This document shows, in pieces, positions 35,835 through 44,554 of a stretch of 64,000 nucleotides of DNA. Both the position numbers and the translations under genes were made by a program. This DNA comes from Pluralibacter gergoviae ATCC 33028 = NBRC 105706. Its GTDB lineage: Bacteria; Pseudomonadota; Gammaproteobacteria; Enterobacterales; Enterobacteriaceae. Under the pieces are notes generated by a model, which had not been told where the DNA came from, made no database searches, and saw only the letters and a list, made by a program, of their open reading frames with translations. The stretch spans positions 1 to 64,000 of the forward strand of contig NZ_BCZS01000013.1 of NCBI RefSeq assembly GCF_001598855.1, given 5' to 3'. Every line of letters begins with the position of its first letter. The first letter of the stretch is position 1.

Positions 35835-36572
35835 TTAGTGTACGTTTGACGCTAGTGTAGGGTAGCTCTTTTGCGCCTGGCAAGCGCGCTGGACGTACGG
35901 GTTGTGGTTTCCCTGCACCCTGGCGATGCGCTCATCGCGCCGGCACTCCCAGTCGGTGACCGGAAACTGCTTATTCCAGACGGTGAACAGCTGCGTCTGC
36001 TGGCGGGAGAGGTTCAGATGATACCGATCTCGCATATAGAAGTAGGTGCGGGCGATGGCGCCGCGGGCGCGCTCGGGCGGCTCGGCTACTTTCGCTTTGA
36101 AGTCGACCTTCATTTCACACTGGCCGTACTGCTTCTCGCCGCCGTTCCACTGGCTGTACATAAAGTTGTTGCGGTCGCCGTTCACTTCCCCGACGGCGGG
36201 CTGCAGGTTGTGCATATCGCTCTCCATCTGGCGATATACCGGATCTTTTACGCAATTTTTGCGTCCGCCTTCCTGCCAGCACTGGCGCTGGTGGCCAAAC
36301 TGCCAGGCGGGCACTACGTGCTCCCACTCAACGCGCGCGGCGCGGGTCTCGTTTTTGCGGACTTTATAGCCGCAGGAGCGCAGGTCGATAACGCCTTTTT
36401 TGCCCTGCCAGGCTATCTTGCATCCGCAGTAGAAATCGCCGGGGACATCGGCATTGACCTTTACGCCCGCGGCTTTAGCCTGGGAAAAACTGTGGATGCC
36501 CGGCTCGCGGGCTTGAGCGGTTATTACGCCGGCAAGCAGCGCCAGCGTCAGGATGGATTTACAACGGTACAT
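35835..36572 (-). CDS. endA: Periplasmic DNA endonuclease I
   Basis: A 245-residue secreted nuclease with signal [41 protein letters not shown] holds the conserved histidine and metal-site region of EndA, and [18 protein letters not shown] the second. It cuts double-stranded DNA in the periplasm. The start at 36572 is preferred because it begins the signal peptide; 19 residues upstream are in frame but not family-like. Confidence 0.95.
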   Translation of the reverse strand: MYRCKSILTLALLAGVITAQAREPGIHSFSQAKAAGVKVNADVPGDFYCGCKIAWQGKKGVIDLRSCGYKVRKNETRAARVEWEHVVPAWQFGHQRQCWQEGGRKNCVKDPVYRQMESDMHNLQPAVGEVNGDRNNFMYSQWNGGEKQYGQCEMKVDFKAKVAEPPERARGAIARTYFYMRDRYHLNLSRQQTQLFTVWNKQFPVTDWECRRDERIARVQGNHNPYVQRACQAQKSYPTLASNVH

Positions 36573-36666
36573 CACGAACTCCGTGTCAAAACGAGCCCGC
36601 AACGTAGCGAATAGGGATGTCAGATGCAATCAGCCAGATCAGAAAACTTCCAGTTATTTCCTGAGG

Positions 36667-37167
36667 TTACTTTTCCGCCACCAGCGGTTCGCCGCAGCGC
36701 AGACAGCGGTAGACCGCTTCACCGCGCAGGACGCGATTGTGGCGACGGACGGTGAGCCGGTGCTGCTGGCAGCCGCAGCGGTAGGCGAAGGTATTTGTAC
36801 GCACCGACGCCAGCTCAAACTGGTGGGTGCGGCGGGCGGGAACGCCGAGCACGCCCTCCATCATCCACTTCCACTCTTTGCCGTGGGGCGCCACGCGGCC
36901 AAAGTGCTTCCACACCAGCAGGTGCGCCAGCTCGTGCGGCACCACCTCTTCGATAAACGCCTGCTGGTTCTCCAGCAGCAGCACCGGGTTAAGGCGGATT
37001 TCATAGCTTTCAAGCCACGCGGTGCCGGCGGCGGTGCCGCGCTGCTGGTAGATAAGCTTCGGCTCGGGATAGCTGCGGTTAAGCTTCTGGTTTGCCAGCG
37101 CGAGTTTTTCCCGCAGCGTGCGCATCACGGCCTGCTGCAGAGCGATTGGGAGGCGAGGGGTTTTCAT
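36667..37167 (-). CDS. sprT: SprT, zinc metalloprotease-like protein
   Basis: A 166-residue SprT-domain protein. [18 protein letters not shown] contains the HExxH zinc site, and a C-terminal zinc ribbon has YRCGCQ and [10 protein letters not shown]. Related to eukaryotic Spartan; its bacterial role is poorly defined. It lies upstream of endA, as in E. coli; on its other side E. coli has galP, whereas here cyuA intervenes. Confidence 0.95.
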   Translation of the reverse strand: MKTPRLPIALQQAVMRTLREKLALANQKLNRSYPEPKLIYQQRGTAAGTAWLESYEIRLNPVLLLENQQAFIEEVVPHELAHLLVWKHFGRVAPHGKEWKWMMEGVLGVPARRTHQFELASVRTNTFAYRCGCQQHRLTVRRHNRVLRGEAVYRCLRCGEPLVAEK

Positions 37168-37212
37168 GGAGGCAGAATAGTATCACCGCGCAGAGAGTGC
37201 AAACCCGGTAAA

Positions 37213-37240
37213 CGCCTGTCCCCCGGAAGAGGGACAGGCG
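37213..37240 (-). terminator. Hairpin downstream of cyuA
   Basis: CGCCTGTCCC / GGGACAGGCG perfect 10-bp stem 14 nt after the cyuA stop. The following T-tract on the minus strand is short. Confidence 0.6.
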
Positions 37241-37253
37241 GATCAGTATCGCT

Positions 37254-38561
37254 TCAGGATACTTTCCTGGACATGATTGCAATAATCTGGCGATCGGTTT
37301 CCTGCATTGATTGACGAGCCAGCGCGCAGAGGTTAGCGATAGATTGCTCGACGTCATGGGCGACGATCCCCTCATCGCCCGTCACGGCGGAGTCATCCAG
37401 CGCGAGCAGGACGGATTTCCAGGCACTGCTCACGCTGGTTGAGACTTTCATTGCGCAACTGTTGGAAGCGCCGTCGCAAATCATGCCGCTGACATCGCCG
37501 ATCATACTGCCAATCGCCATCGCGATACTTTGATAGCGGCCGTCAAAAAGCCACGCCATCCCGGCCGCTGCGCCCATTGCAGCCGTTGTTGCCGCGCAGA
37601 GTGCGGACAAACGCGGCAACTGATGATGAATATAGATGGCCGTTAAGTGAGACAGCATCAGCGCGCGCGCCAGTTCTTCACTGTCGGAGCCCAGATATTC
37701 GGCCACCACCACGACCGGCATAGTCGCCGCGATCCCCTGATTACCCGAGCCGGAGTTGCTCATTGCCGGCAGCGTTGCTCCGCCCATTCGCGCATCAGAG
37801 GCGGCGCTGGTACGAATCACAATATCGGCAGCGAGATCTTGCGCGATTAATCCGCGCAGACTCTGCTTCTGCAGGGTTTTGCCAATATGTAGCCCCCATT
37901 TTTTGTTCAGCCCTTCCCTGGAAAGGGCATCATTCAGGCGCGCGGCGTCGAGAATAAAGCGGATATCCTCCAGCGGAACGTTGGTGACGAAATTTACTAT
38001 TTCCTCAAGGTTTGTGTGAGAAAGCACCTCCAGGGGAGAGGTGCTGTGGGCGTCAGTCTCCTCATCCAGGGAGAAGCAGACCTTACCGTTTTTCTCTACG
38101 CTCACCACGCGGGTGTGTCCCCCGGAAATGGTTGCGCTGGCCCATTCGCTCCCCGCATAGACCTTCGCCCTCGAATAGAGAAGCTCGTCACTTTGCTCCT
38201 CCAGCATGACGTGAACATTGCCCGCTTCAAGCATGGCCCGGGCGCGGAAGATATCTTCCTCGGTGGCGTCCTTCAGCACCTCCAGCCCGGCGTGGGCGTT
38301 ACCGCCGATGGCTCCAAGTGCCGCAGCAACGGGCAGACCAACCATTCCGGTACCCGGAACCGTGACGCCCAGGCCATTTTTCATCAGATTTGGGGAAACC
38401 CAGGCATCAATATGCGTGATCCCCCCGGACAGTTGCTCCGCCGCTATTGCACAGGCAAGGGCAAGAGAGACGGGTTCTGTACATCCCAGCGCAGGTTTCA
38501 CTTCCTCCTGCACCGCGCGAATGAAATTAGCCCATAGTGGCGTGAGATTTTCAGACATCAT
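37254..38561 (-). CDS. cyuA: L-cysteine desulfidase CyuA (YhaM)
   Basis: A 435-residue UPF0597/CyuA protein. [18 protein letters not shown] near the start contains a conserved cysteine; [19 protein letters not shown] and [17 protein letters not shown] supply the other cysteines expected to hold a [4Fe-4S] cluster. It breaks L-cysteine to pyruvate, ammonia and sulfide. It is the second gene of a cyuP-cyuA operon (18-nt gap). In E. coli this pair lies elsewhere (near tdc); here it has been placed between sprT and galP. The second ATG (38558) is an equally possible start. Confidence 0.93.
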   Translation of the reverse strand: MMSENLTPLWANFIRAVQEEVKPALGCTEPVSLALACAIAAEQLSGGITHIDAWVSPNLMKNGLGVTVPGTGMVGLPVAAALGAIGGNAHAGLEVLKDATEEDIFRARAMLEAGNVHVMLEEQSDELLYSRAKVYAGSEWASATISGGHTRVVSVEKNGKVCFSLDEETDAHSTSPLEVLSHTNLEEIVNFVTNVPLEDIRFILDAARLNDALSREGLNKKWGLHIGKTLQKQSLRGLIAQDLAADIVIRTSAASDARMGGATLPAMSNSGSGNQGIAATMPVVVVAEYLGSDSEELARALMLSHLTAIYIHHQLPRLSALCAATTAAMGAAAGMAWLFDGRYQSIAMAIGSMIGDVSGMICDGASNSCAMKVSTSVSSAWKSVLLALDDSAVTGDEGIVAHDVEQSIANLCALARQSMQETDRQIIAIMSRKVS

Positions 38562-38579
38562 GACGACCTTATTTACCTA

Positions 38580-39908
38580 TCAGGAAAATGCAAGGAACGG
38601 CGATACGCAGAGGAGAAATCCAGTAATAATGATAATGACCAGCGATACGCCTTTATATTTGTGCAGGGCCGGGACTTTATAGACCAGCCATGCGGGAATT
38701 AAACAGCCGACCATGCCAAATATCGGGCTGCAGATTGAAGTAAAGCTGAGTACCGGCGCATTCAATACGATAGCGCTCCAGGCAAGCAGAATCGCAAATA
38801 TCATAATTCCACGCTGCACCCAACGCTCATTGATCTTATTTTCCGGCAGTCTGCGGCGCAAAACATTCATCACGATGCCCTGAGTCGCTTCGCGGAATCC
38901 AAGATAAACGCCGAAGAAAGCGGTCATCACGGCAAATATGTTCAGAATAACGCTAACGGTTTTTACCCATCCTGCCCCGTCTCCGCTTATGAACTGGGCC
39001 GCGATGGCTAGCGCAGAGATATTCTGCTCGTAGGCTTTGACCGCTTCATCGTGGCCCATCGCCAGGGTGAAGGAGACCGCATAAAAAAAGACGGTGACAA
39101 ACAGAATGCCGAAGGCAATATTCATCGCCCGCAGTGCTTTATAGCGCGCGACCTTAGCTGATTTCTCCCGCGAGCGGTAAGAGATGACCATTGGGCTAAG
39201 CGTCTGAATAAAGAGAATCGAGGTCAGCGTGAACGGCAGTGTGATGATGGCATTTTTAACAAGCAGGCCCAGTGGTGGAAGCGCCCCGATGTTATAGAGG
39301 TGCCACATGCCGATCATCGAGACGCCTAGCGCAGCCACCACCAGCAGTTTTGTCAGCACCATCAGGCTGGAGATCTTAAACAGCAGCTTTTCACCGCGCG
39401 AAGAGATAGCGACCAGAATACAGATCAGCAGCAGGCCATAGAACGGGTTTTCCGATAGCAGTCCGTCAGTGACGCCAAAAGTATGAAGATAGGACGCGCT
39501 GTCGTTGGTGATCGCCGTTGAATAGACGAACATCCAGATAACGAGCATCACAAAATAGAGGGCCCCCAGCAGTATGCCCCAGTTTTTTCCCAGGTAACCG
39601 CTAATCACGCTGGGATAGTCCTTACATTCGGGTGACTCCGCCAGTGTATTAATAAATAGGCGCTGGAAAAGATACATGGCCGGGTAACCGATAATAGACG
39701 AGAGAAGGAATACCCATAGCCCCATTAATCCGACCTGCACAGGTAAAAAAACGATACCAGCGCCAATGGCCATCCCAATACTCATAATGACCCAACCGGT
39801 ATCAGTACTGTCAAATTTAATGGCCTGCTGCCAGTCTGCTTTACTGATTTCGTTCTGTTCAGTTGTTGGCGGTGTACTTACAATAATATTGTTATTTGCC
39901 GTATCCAT
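38580..39908 (-). CDS. cyuP: Cysteine/serine transporter CyuP (YhaO/DlsT), HAAAP family
   Basis: A 442-residue amino acid permease with about 11 membrane helices. After a polar N-terminal tail, KFDSTDTGWVIMSIGMAIGA and LPVQVGLMGLWVFLLSSI are nearly identical to E. coli YhaO, as is the C-terminus (SFTSICSPIFGMVGCLIPAW). It imports cysteine (and D-serine in some reports) to feed CyuA. It is the first gene of the operon. The CyuR/DecR regulator is not adjacent. Confidence 0.93.
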   Translation of the reverse strand: MDTANNNIIVSTPPTTEQNEISKADWQQAIKFDSTDTGWVIMSIGMAIGAGIVFLPVQVGLMGLWVFLLSSIIGYPAMYLFQRLFINTLAESPECKDYPSVISGYLGKNWGILLGALYFVMLVIWMFVYSTAITNDSASYLHTFGVTDGLLSENPFYGLLLICILVAISSRGEKLLFKISSLMVLTKLLVVAALGVSMIGMWHLYNIGALPPLGLLVKNAIITLPFTLTSILFIQTLSPMVISYRSREKSAKVARYKALRAMNIAFGILFVTVFFYAVSFTLAMGHDEAVKAYEQNISALAIAAQFISGDGAGWVKTVSVILNIFAVMTAFFGVYLGFREATQGIVMNVLRRRLPENKINERWVQRGIMIFAILLAWSAIVLNAPVLSFTSICSPIFGMVGCLIPAWLVYKVPALHKYKGVSLVIIIITGFLLCVSPFLAFS

Positions 39909-40159
39909 AAGGCTCTCACTTATTTATGTAGGGTAAATAATTGTTGTTATGGTGCTCAGCTCATCAGTCGATGGTGAAGCAGGCGCGGCAGGCGTTTATT
40001 ATTGGAATGATAAAATCATAATCGGTAATCAGGAGAAAAGGCTTTCTATTTGTATGGTTATTGAGCGTTTAAAAGAGGCTTATTTTCTAAAAAAGAGGGG
40101 GAATGTAGAAAATTCATTCCTGTAAGTGCGGGAGATCATAGAAATGAAAATAATAGGTT
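39909..40159. other. cyuPA promoter region
   Basis: An AT-rich stretch without a gene. It should hold the cyuPA promoter on the minus strand; I see no operator I can name. Confidence 0.4.
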
Positions 40160-40193
40160 AAAAAAGCATCTGGCGGCAGCGCCGCACAGATGC
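40160..40193 (-). terminator. Intrinsic terminator of galP
   Basis: GCATCTG-GCGGC / GCCGC-CAGATGC stem (one bulged base) followed on the minus strand by a T6 tract, 13 nt after the galP stop. Confidence 0.8.
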
Positions 40194-40206
40194 TTCGGGG
40201 CAGGGA

Positions 40207-41601
40207 TTAATCCTGCGAACCAATCTCGCGCAGCGGGCGGCCGCGCATCAGGTTGCGCTCAATGTGTTCCAGCGACACGTGCTTGGTTTCCGGCACCAGC
40301 CACAGGGTCAGCAGGATGAACAGGACGTTCAGGCCGCCGTAAACCCAGAAGGTGTTGGCGTTGCCCAGCGTATTGAGCATGGTCAGGAAGGTCGCGCCGA
40401 CGATCATGTTGGCGATCCAGTTGGTGGCGGTGGAGCAGGTGATGCCAAAATCGCGGCCCTTGAGCGGCTGGATCTCGGAACACAGTACCCAAATCAGCGG
40501 ACCGGCGCTCATGGCGAAGCCGACGATAAACATCAGCAGCATGGCCACGGCAAAGTACTGCGCCGACGGAGAGTGGATGCCGTTATGGATCATGGTGCCC
40601 AGCACGCCCATGCCGACGGCCATCACCAGGAAGCCCAGCACCAGCGTCGGTTTACGGCCCCAGCGGTCCACCAGGCCGATGGCGATAAAGGTCGCCAGCA
40701 CGTTGGTCAGACCGACGATGACGGTGCCCCACATCTGCTCGGTGGTGTTGGTGTAGCCGGCAATCTCAAAGATTTTCGGCGCGTAGTACATGATGACGTT
40801 CATGCCGGTGAACTGCTGCATCACCTGCAGCAGCACGCCGAGGAATACCGCGCGGCGGAAGTTGCTGTTGTCCTTAAACAGCGCCCAGCCGGTCTGCTTC
40901 ACCTTCAGGCTTTCGCGGATCTCCTCCAGCTCCCTTTTTGCCTCCGCGCTGGTGTCGCGCAGACGCTGCAGGACGCGCTCGGCATCGTTAAAGCGACGCT
41001 TGGCTGCGTACCAGCGCGGGCTGTCCGGCAGGAAGATAACGCCAATCAGCAGCAGCACCGCCGGGATGATAATGACGCCCAGCATCCAGCGCCACGCCCC
41101 GCTGTAGCTGAAGGCGGTGTCTGACAGATAGGCCGCGAGAATACCGATGGTGATCATCAGCTGGTACATGGAGATCATGCTGCCGCGAATTTTTTCCGGG
41201 GCGATTTCAGACAGGTAGAGCGGCGCGGTGTAAGAGGCGACGCCGACGGCAAGGCCCAGCAGCACGCGCGAAATCAGCAGAATTTCAACGTTGGGCGCCG
41301 CGGCGGAGCAGAGCGAACCGGCAACAAACAGGATAGCGCCGATCATCAGGCTCTTTTTACGGCCCAGGCGGTAGGAGAGCCAGCCGCTGCCGACTGCGCC
41401 CACTGCCGCACCAAACATCATGGAACTCACCACCCACTCCTGGGTATGCGAGTCAATCTGGAAGTCTTTGGCGATGAAGGGCAGCGCGCCCGCAATCACG
41501 CCGATATCAAGACCGAACAGTAATCCCGCAAGGGCTGCGAGAAAGCAGACAAAGAACGTTACAGCCTTGTTTGAACGCCCTTTTTTATTGTACCCAGGCA
41601 T
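40207..41601 (-). CDS. galP: Galactose:proton symporter GalP
   Basis: A 464-residue MFS sugar-porter with 12 helices, near-identical to E. coli GalP. Visible: [15 protein letters not shown], sugar-porter motifs [13 protein letters not shown] and [33 protein letters not shown] and [13 protein letters not shown]. It imports galactose and glucose with protons. The start at 41601 is used for homology; an upstream ATG at 41625 adds eight residues. The 5' region carries a perfect CRP site and a GalR/GalS operator. Confidence 0.97.
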   Translation of the reverse strand: MPGYNKKGRSNKAVTFFVCFLAALAGLLFGLDIGVIAGALPFIAKDFQIDSHTQEWVVSSMMFGAAVGAVGSGWLSYRLGRKKSLMIGAILFVAGSLCSAAAPNVEILLISRVLLGLAVGVASYTAPLYLSEIAPEKIRGSMISMYQLMITIGILAAYLSDTAFSYSGAWRWMLGVIIIPAVLLLIGVIFLPDSPRWYAAKRRFNDAERVLQRLRDTSAEAKRELEEIRESLKVKQTGWALFKDNSNFRRAVFLGVLLQVMQQFTGMNVIMYYAPKIFEIAGYTNTTEQMWGTVIVGLTNVLATFIAIGLVDRWGRKPTLVLGFLVMAVGMGVLGTMIHNGIHSPSAQYFAVAMLLMFIVGFAMSAGPLIWVLCSEIQPLKGRDFGITCSTATNWIANMIVGATFLTMLNTLGNANTFWVYGGLNVLFILLTLWLVPETKHVSLEHIERNLMRGRPLREIGSQD

Positions 41602-41665
41602 ATGCTCTCCAGTTGGAATATTCATTTTACCGCTGTAAAGGGTAGGTTAGTGTCGGGTAAAAAGA

Positions 41666-41681
41666 TGTGAGGCTACTCACA
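41666..41681. promoter_or_regulatory. galP: CRP site upstream of galP
   Basis: TGTGA-N6-TCACA, a perfect match to the CRP half-site consensus, 65 bp before the galP start. It implies cAMP-dependent activation or modulation. Confidence 0.75.
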
Positions 41682-41684
41682 ATG

Positions 41685-41700
41685 GTGTAATCGGTTACAC
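41685..41700. promoter_or_regulatory. galP: GalR/GalS operator upstream of galP
   Basis: GTGTAATCGGTTACAC fits the GalR/GalS consensus GTGTAANCGNTTACAC, and the flanks extend the symmetry to 20 bp. It lies 84-99 bp before galP and next to the CRP site. Confidence 0.85.
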
Positions 41701-42014
41701 CATTGTCAGTTTAGGTAAGCCTCTTTTGTTATTATAAAACATGAGGATAGGAGTATAGCCGGGCGTAGAGATAATGCTGCTTAAGAAATGGCTGAAAAAT
41801 TATGTAACATACAGGCTACGTGACAGCGGGAAAAAGTAGCGACTTCCGCCCGGCAAGCGCAATTTGATGTAATCGCTTTCATTGAGAGCGGTTTATTGCC
41901 AAGGTCTGATAACGGATAAGGTTAGACCCTGTTGCAGTATGTTGAATTTAGCTACTCTCGATTTAGACGATAACCTCAAATTCCTCACAGTTTAAATGTG
42001 TTAAGGACAATTCT

Positions 42015-42458
42015 ATGGAAGCGATAAGGGACAACCTTTGGGGAGCGGCAGGGGCGCTGTTAGGCGCTGTTGCTCTGGTCATGAGTATTTTCCACGTCAC
42101 GCTCGGCCCGTTTTCGGTCCGTCCATCCGTTGCCAGCGTGGTCGCAGAACAGGTCTTTGAAGTTAAGAAAGGCATCCTGGCGGGCCTCAAAGGTGAACAG
42201 CCTGCGCCGCAGGAGAAGCGGGGCAGGCCGGTTAATATTGACCGGGTGCTGGATAATACCAGTATCGGTCTGGCCTTCGCCGCGCTGCTGTGCGCTTTTA
42301 TTGCCGGCGTACGTCGGGAAAGGCGCTGGATAGTGGGCGCGGCGCTACTGTGCGGCGGAGGGACTCTGGCATTCCACGCCGTGCTGTACGGTATCGCCGT
42401 AGTCTTCGCTATCCTGTTTCTGCTGATAGTTATCGGTCTGCTGGGCGGTCTGTCTTAG
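42015..42458 (+). CDS. Inner membrane protein of unknown function
   Basis: A 147-residue protein I do not recognise. It has an N-terminal hydrophobic helix (AAGALLGAVALVMSIFHV), a polar middle (residues 45-80, with a KRGRPVN patch), and three further hydrophobic segments (about 82-98, 105-120, 122-145). An AAGGA site precedes the ATG. It is divergent from galP across the GalR/CRP region and ends 8 bp before the convergent nucleoside hydrolase gene, so it may share galP's control elements. Confidence 0.75.
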   Translation: MEAIRDNLWGAAGALLGAVALVMSIFHVTLGPFSVRPSVASVVAEQVFEVKKGILAGLKGEQPAPQEKRGRPVNIDRVLDNTSIGLAFAALLCAFIAGVRRERRWIVGAALLCGGGTLAFHAVLYGIAVVFAILFLLIVIGLLGGLS

Positions 42459-42466
42459 CCGCTGGC

Positions 42467-43453
42467 TCAGCAGGCAAAGCGGCTGATATGGCGCTGAATC
42501 AGCGCCAGCAGGCCCTGATTATCGACGGTTTGCAGGATAGTTACTGGCGCGCTGCTGGGAGGCGGCACGTTCACCGCCAGCCGCAGGCTCTGCGGTCCGC
42601 AGCGAAAACTTTTGCCGCGGCCGATCCCGCTGAGGGATATCGCCACATTATCCGTAACCGCTGTCGCCAGCCCCGGCTCCAGCAGCCATGCAACGGTCAG
42701 CACATCGTGGATCCAGCAGCCCGGCAGCCGGCGAGTCTGCATGGAAAAATCCATCCACGGACGCATGGTGTCCACCAGATACCGGCCAAGCGGGCTTTTA
42801 GCCGCCGCCAGCAGATCGAGATCCCGATGCGTCATCAGAGTCTGGATAGTGACGTCCATCGGCACCAGCACAATGTCGGCCCCGCTGGTTAATACCGCAT
42901 GAGCAGCCTCCGGATCGATGCCAAAGTTGGTATCTTTCAGATAGCCGTGAACGTTAAACGCCCCGCCCATAATCACAATCTGCTTTACCAGGCCCGCAAG
43001 CTGCGGATAGCACTGCATCGCCAGCGCGATGTTGGTTAAGGGGCCGATGGCCACCAGCGTAATTTCACCCGGATTATTGCAGATAAGTTCGCTCATCTGG
43101 TGGACGGCCATCGGCGGCTCGGTGGCCGTATGGCCGGGGATGGGCACGCCGTTCCACAGGTGGCGCAGGCCGACCTCGTCCACCTTGCGGTCGAGGTGTT
43201 CGCGCCAGGGGGCGGCGGGTTCAATCAGCGCCCGCGATGCGCCGCGCGCCACCTTCAGGCCGGGAGTGAAACGCCGGGCAAAATCGCAGGCAACGCCGTA
43301 GCCGACTTCGCTCGGGGTATTGCCCGCGACGGTGGTAATCAGCTCCAGAGAGATCTCCGGCGCGGCGAGGGCGAGGGCGAGGGCCAGTCCGTCATCAACG
43401 TTGGCGCCCGCTATGCCGTTCCCCGGATCGCAGTCAATAATTAAGCGTATCAT
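42467..43453 (-). CDS. Nucleoside hydrolase (IUNH family)
   Basis: A 328-residue inosine-uridine-preferring nucleoside hydrolase splitting ribonucleosides to base and ribose. The Ca2+-site start is DCDPGNGIAGANVDDGLA, in which about seven residues separate the DPG and DD parts usually contiguous as DxDPGxDDA; a subgroup of the family shares this. Further family blocks: ELITTVAGN, LVAIGPLTNIALAM, VIMGGAFNVHG, NFGIDPEAAHAVL and CWIHDVLTVAWL with the catalytic histidine region. It is coupled to the LacI gene upstream (5-nt gap), last in a transporter-regulator-hydrolase unit. Confidence 0.9.
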   Translation of the reverse strand: MIRLIIDCDPGNGIAGANVDDGLALALALAAPEISLELITTVAGNTPSEVGYGVACDFARRFTPGLKVARGASRALIEPAAPWREHLDRKVDEVGLRHLWNGVPIPGHTATEPPMAVHQMSELICNNPGEITLVAIGPLTNIALAMQCYPQLAGLVKQIVIMGGAFNVHGYLKDTNFGIDPEAAHAVLTSGADIVLVPMDVTIQTLMTHRDLDLLAAAKSPLGRYLVDTMRPWMDFSMQTRRLPGCWIHDVLTVAWLLEPGLATAVTDNVAISLSGIGRGKSFRCGPQSLRLAVNVPPPSSAPVTILQTVDNQGLLALIQRHISRFAC

Positions 43454-43458
43454 ATCAG

Positions 43459-44490
43459 TCAGTTACTCTTCCTGGCGTGCGCCGCGGGCCGACAGCCGCA
43501 GGACTCGCCGATTTCCAGTTCAAAATCAAATTCGCAGCGCTCGGGCTCGCCGTCCCACTGCTTGAGCATCTCAATCGCCTTTCTGGCCATGCTGATGACC
43601 GGCTGACGAACGGCGGTCAGCGAGGGGACGTTAAAGGCGGACTCGACGGTGCCGTTGAAGCATACCAGGGCCAGATCGTCCGGCACGGACAGTCCGTGCC
43701 CGGCGAGGGCGCGCAGGCAGCCAAAGGCCTGCTGCTCATTGGTGGCGAACAGCGCCCGGGGCAGCGTGCCGGCCAGCATACGCTGCGCGGCATCGTAGCC
43801 GCCCTGGCGGGTGTAGTCCGTGGCAAAGATCCTGGCCGGATCCGGCGTCAGTCCCGCCTCTTCCAGCGCCTGCCGCCAGCCGCTGATGCGATCCTGCGTG
43901 TTCAGCATCTCCAGCGGTCCGCAAATGATGGCTATCTCGCGGTAGCCGTGTTCAATCAGATGGCGAGTCGCCTGCCAGGCGGCGCGCTGCTCGTTAACCT
44001 GAATCGCGCTGACCTGCAGCTCCGGCGCCACCCGATCCAGCATCACCAGCGGCGTACCGCTGGCCTGGATCATCTCAATCCACGGATGGCGGTCAACGCT
44101 GGTGTAAATCAGGCCGTCCACCTGGCGATGCAGCAGGTTATTGACCAGCTCGCGCTCGCGCACGCGGTCGTCGCCCGCGTCCCCCAGCAGCAGAACCCGA
44201 CCGTCGGCAAACGCCTCCTGCTGCAGGGCGTGCGCCATCGAAGAGATAAACGGGTTGGCGATGTTTGGCACCACCAGCCCGTAAGTACGGGTGGTGCCGC
44301 TGGCCAGCGCCCTGGCGATGCCGTTGGGGCGGTAGCCCGTTTTTTTAATGGCCGCCAGCACGCGCTCGCGGGTGGCGGGCGCTACCGGGCGCGGGCCGTT
44401 GTTGATGACGTAGCTCACAACGGCCACGGATGTACCGGCTTCTCTGGCGATGTCGGCGCGGGTAACGCGCCGCACGAGGGGCTTGCTCAC
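43459..44490 (-). CDS. LacI-family transcriptional regulator of nucleoside unit
   Basis: A 343-residue LacI/GalR repressor. The helix-turn-helix near the N-terminus reads TRADIAREAGTSVAVVSYVI, followed by the hinge helix (NGIARALASGTTRTYG) and a periplasmic-binding-protein-like effector domain (LVVPNIANPFISSMAH, DGLIYTSVD, VCFNGTVESAFNVPSLTAV). It ends in a CGC-type tail (SCGCRP) seen in several LacI proteins. It lies between the transporter and the hydrolase on one strand, so it probably controls both, with a nucleoside or its base as effector. The likely operator is the palindrome at 45984-45999. Confidence 0.9.
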   Translation of the reverse strand: MSKPLVRRVTRADIAREAGTSVAVVSYVINNGPRPVAPATRERVLAAIKKTGYRPNGIARALASGTTRTYGLVVPNIANPFISSMAHALQQEAFADGRVLLLGDAGDDRVRERELVNNLLHRQVDGLIYTSVDRHPWIEMIQASGTPLVMLDRVAPELQVSAIQVNEQRAAWQATRHLIEHGYREIAIICGPLEMLNTQDRISGWRQALEEAGLTPDPARIFATDYTRQGGYDAAQRMLAGTLPRALFATNEQQAFGCLRALAGHGLSVPDDLALVCFNGTVESAFNVPSLTAVRQPVISMARKAIEMLKQWDGEPERCEFDFELEIGESCGCRPAAHARKSN

Positions 44491-44554
44491 TGAATACCTG
44501 CTCTGGTTGGGGCTATTAGCGCCACAGCATAAAGCTTTGCCGGTTGATTGAGAA

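Larger units (their letters stand above)
41602..42014. other. Divergent promoter region galP / membrane protein gene
   Basis: 413 bp without a gene. Besides the CRP and GalR sites it has a weaker LacI-type palindrome-like element (ATGTAATCGCTTTCAT, 41867-41882), possibly a second operator. Confidence 0.45.
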
